A stretch of DNA of 64,000 nt from Micrasema longulum (Eukaryota > Arthropoda > Insecta > Trichoptera > Brachycentridae): assembly GCA_022494885.1 (NCBI GenBank), contig JAGVSM010001389.1:62001-126000 (forward strand). The letters are read 5' to 3'. The position numbers were made by a program, and so were the translations under genes. The notes below the pieces were generated by a model that was given only the letters and a program-made list of their open reading frames with translations, was not told the origin of the DNA and did not search any database. Within the stretch, counting starts at the first letter, position 1, and every line of letters begins with the position of its first letter. Positions 63,570-64,000 of the stretch are shown here, piece after piece.

Positions 63570-64000
63570 TAATACACATGCATTTGTTAATAATAATCAA
63601 CGCTCGTGTCGGTTTGTTTTTTGATTTCTTCGTAAATAAATACAGTTAATTAATAACTATGGCGACTGCTTTTTTTAACACTTGGCTTGCCAGCCACCGG
63701 CTAAAAAATCCCACAAAGGCATGGCCTGTTCGTGGGTATACAAGAAAATGTTAATGAATTTTTAGTCCTATAATAAATAATGGACAGTTATAATATTTTT
63801 GTGTAACATAAGAAAGAAAAAATAAAATATTCTGTAAAAGATAATATGGTATTTTTTTAATAGTAGTTAAAAAAAGAAATAAAACATAAAAAAAAACACA
63901 AAAATATTCCTTATTAATAAAGGGTAACAAAATAAATCATAGAAAAAAAAAGTTCATATCTTTAGTTTGAATCCAGGATAGTGCATGTTTTTTAAACGAA
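63570..64000. other. No recognised gene
   Basis: AT-rich and A-rich DNA to the window end. Nothing supported. Confidence 0.4.

Overview
The window looks like AT-rich, intron-bearing animal DNA, most probably an insect. It carries two conserved eukaryotic host genes in pieces. The rest is dominated by transposon families of insect type: tRNA-derived SINEs, Jockey/RTE/L2-like LINE remnants, piggyBac, Tigger/pogo, Harbinger-like, Mutator-like and DIRS-like fragments, and MITEs. I could not fix the order or species. No rRNA, functional tRNA gene, CRISPR array or bacterial operon was seen.

Host genes. (1) Positions 5024-11813, plus strand: the last five coding exons of NAA15/NAA16, the auxiliary ribosome-anchoring subunit of N-terminal acetyltransferase A. 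All splice phases agree and the stop is at 11811-11813. The exons are strikingly GC-rich against their surroundings. (2) Positions 38232-43180, minus strand: four exons of deoxycytidylate (dCMP) deaminase, ending with the true stop. The first exon was not located. A possible THAP-domain start lies at 54469, and an unidentified exon-like ORF at 35563-35922.

The most interesting part is 15.06-32.23 kb. Three related elements of about 2.8-3.8 kb each encode a protein with a D...DxCGGQN(K/R)N...GHSFxxxDxxxxxIE core, which I recall from 'uncharacterized' arthropod proteins labelled DUF7869. Each element has near-perfect 29-33 bp terminal inverted repeats and an AT-only 4-bp target duplication (ATAT, AATT, ATAT). 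Each also has family-specific subterminal repeats and a gene with spliced short 5' exons. Element 1 (15878-18726) is intact and sits in the intron of element 2 (15298-21600). Element 2 in turn interrupts a piggyBac-like transposase pseudogene, which reads across the junction in frame when the insertion and one AATT are removed. Element 3 (28392-32230) is separate and carries three single-base indels. Together these argue that the family is a cut-and-paste DNA transposon superfamily. A 236-bp MITE family (copies at 1.07, 2.39 and 10.3 kb) shares the ATAT/CG.. terminus style and an AGAA..CATTAAGT motif with element 3.

Region by region. 1-5 kb: intergenic or large-intron DNA full of LINE, SINE and MITE fragments. 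5-12 kb: NAA15 3' exons and a fold-back 3' flank. 12-15 kb: sparse AT-rich DNA. 15-32 kb: nested DNA transposons and DDE, Myb/SANT, Mutator, DIRS and LINE pieces. 32.3-35.3 kb: a decayed Jockey-type LINE with ORF1 and ORF2. 36.4-36.9 kb: possible LTR and primer-binding site. 38-43 kb: dCMP deaminase with SINE-rich introns. 43-64 kb: gene-poor, with MITEs, Tigger derivatives, SINE copies, RTE/Jockey remnants and a striking 89-bp-arm inverted repeat near 63.4 kb.
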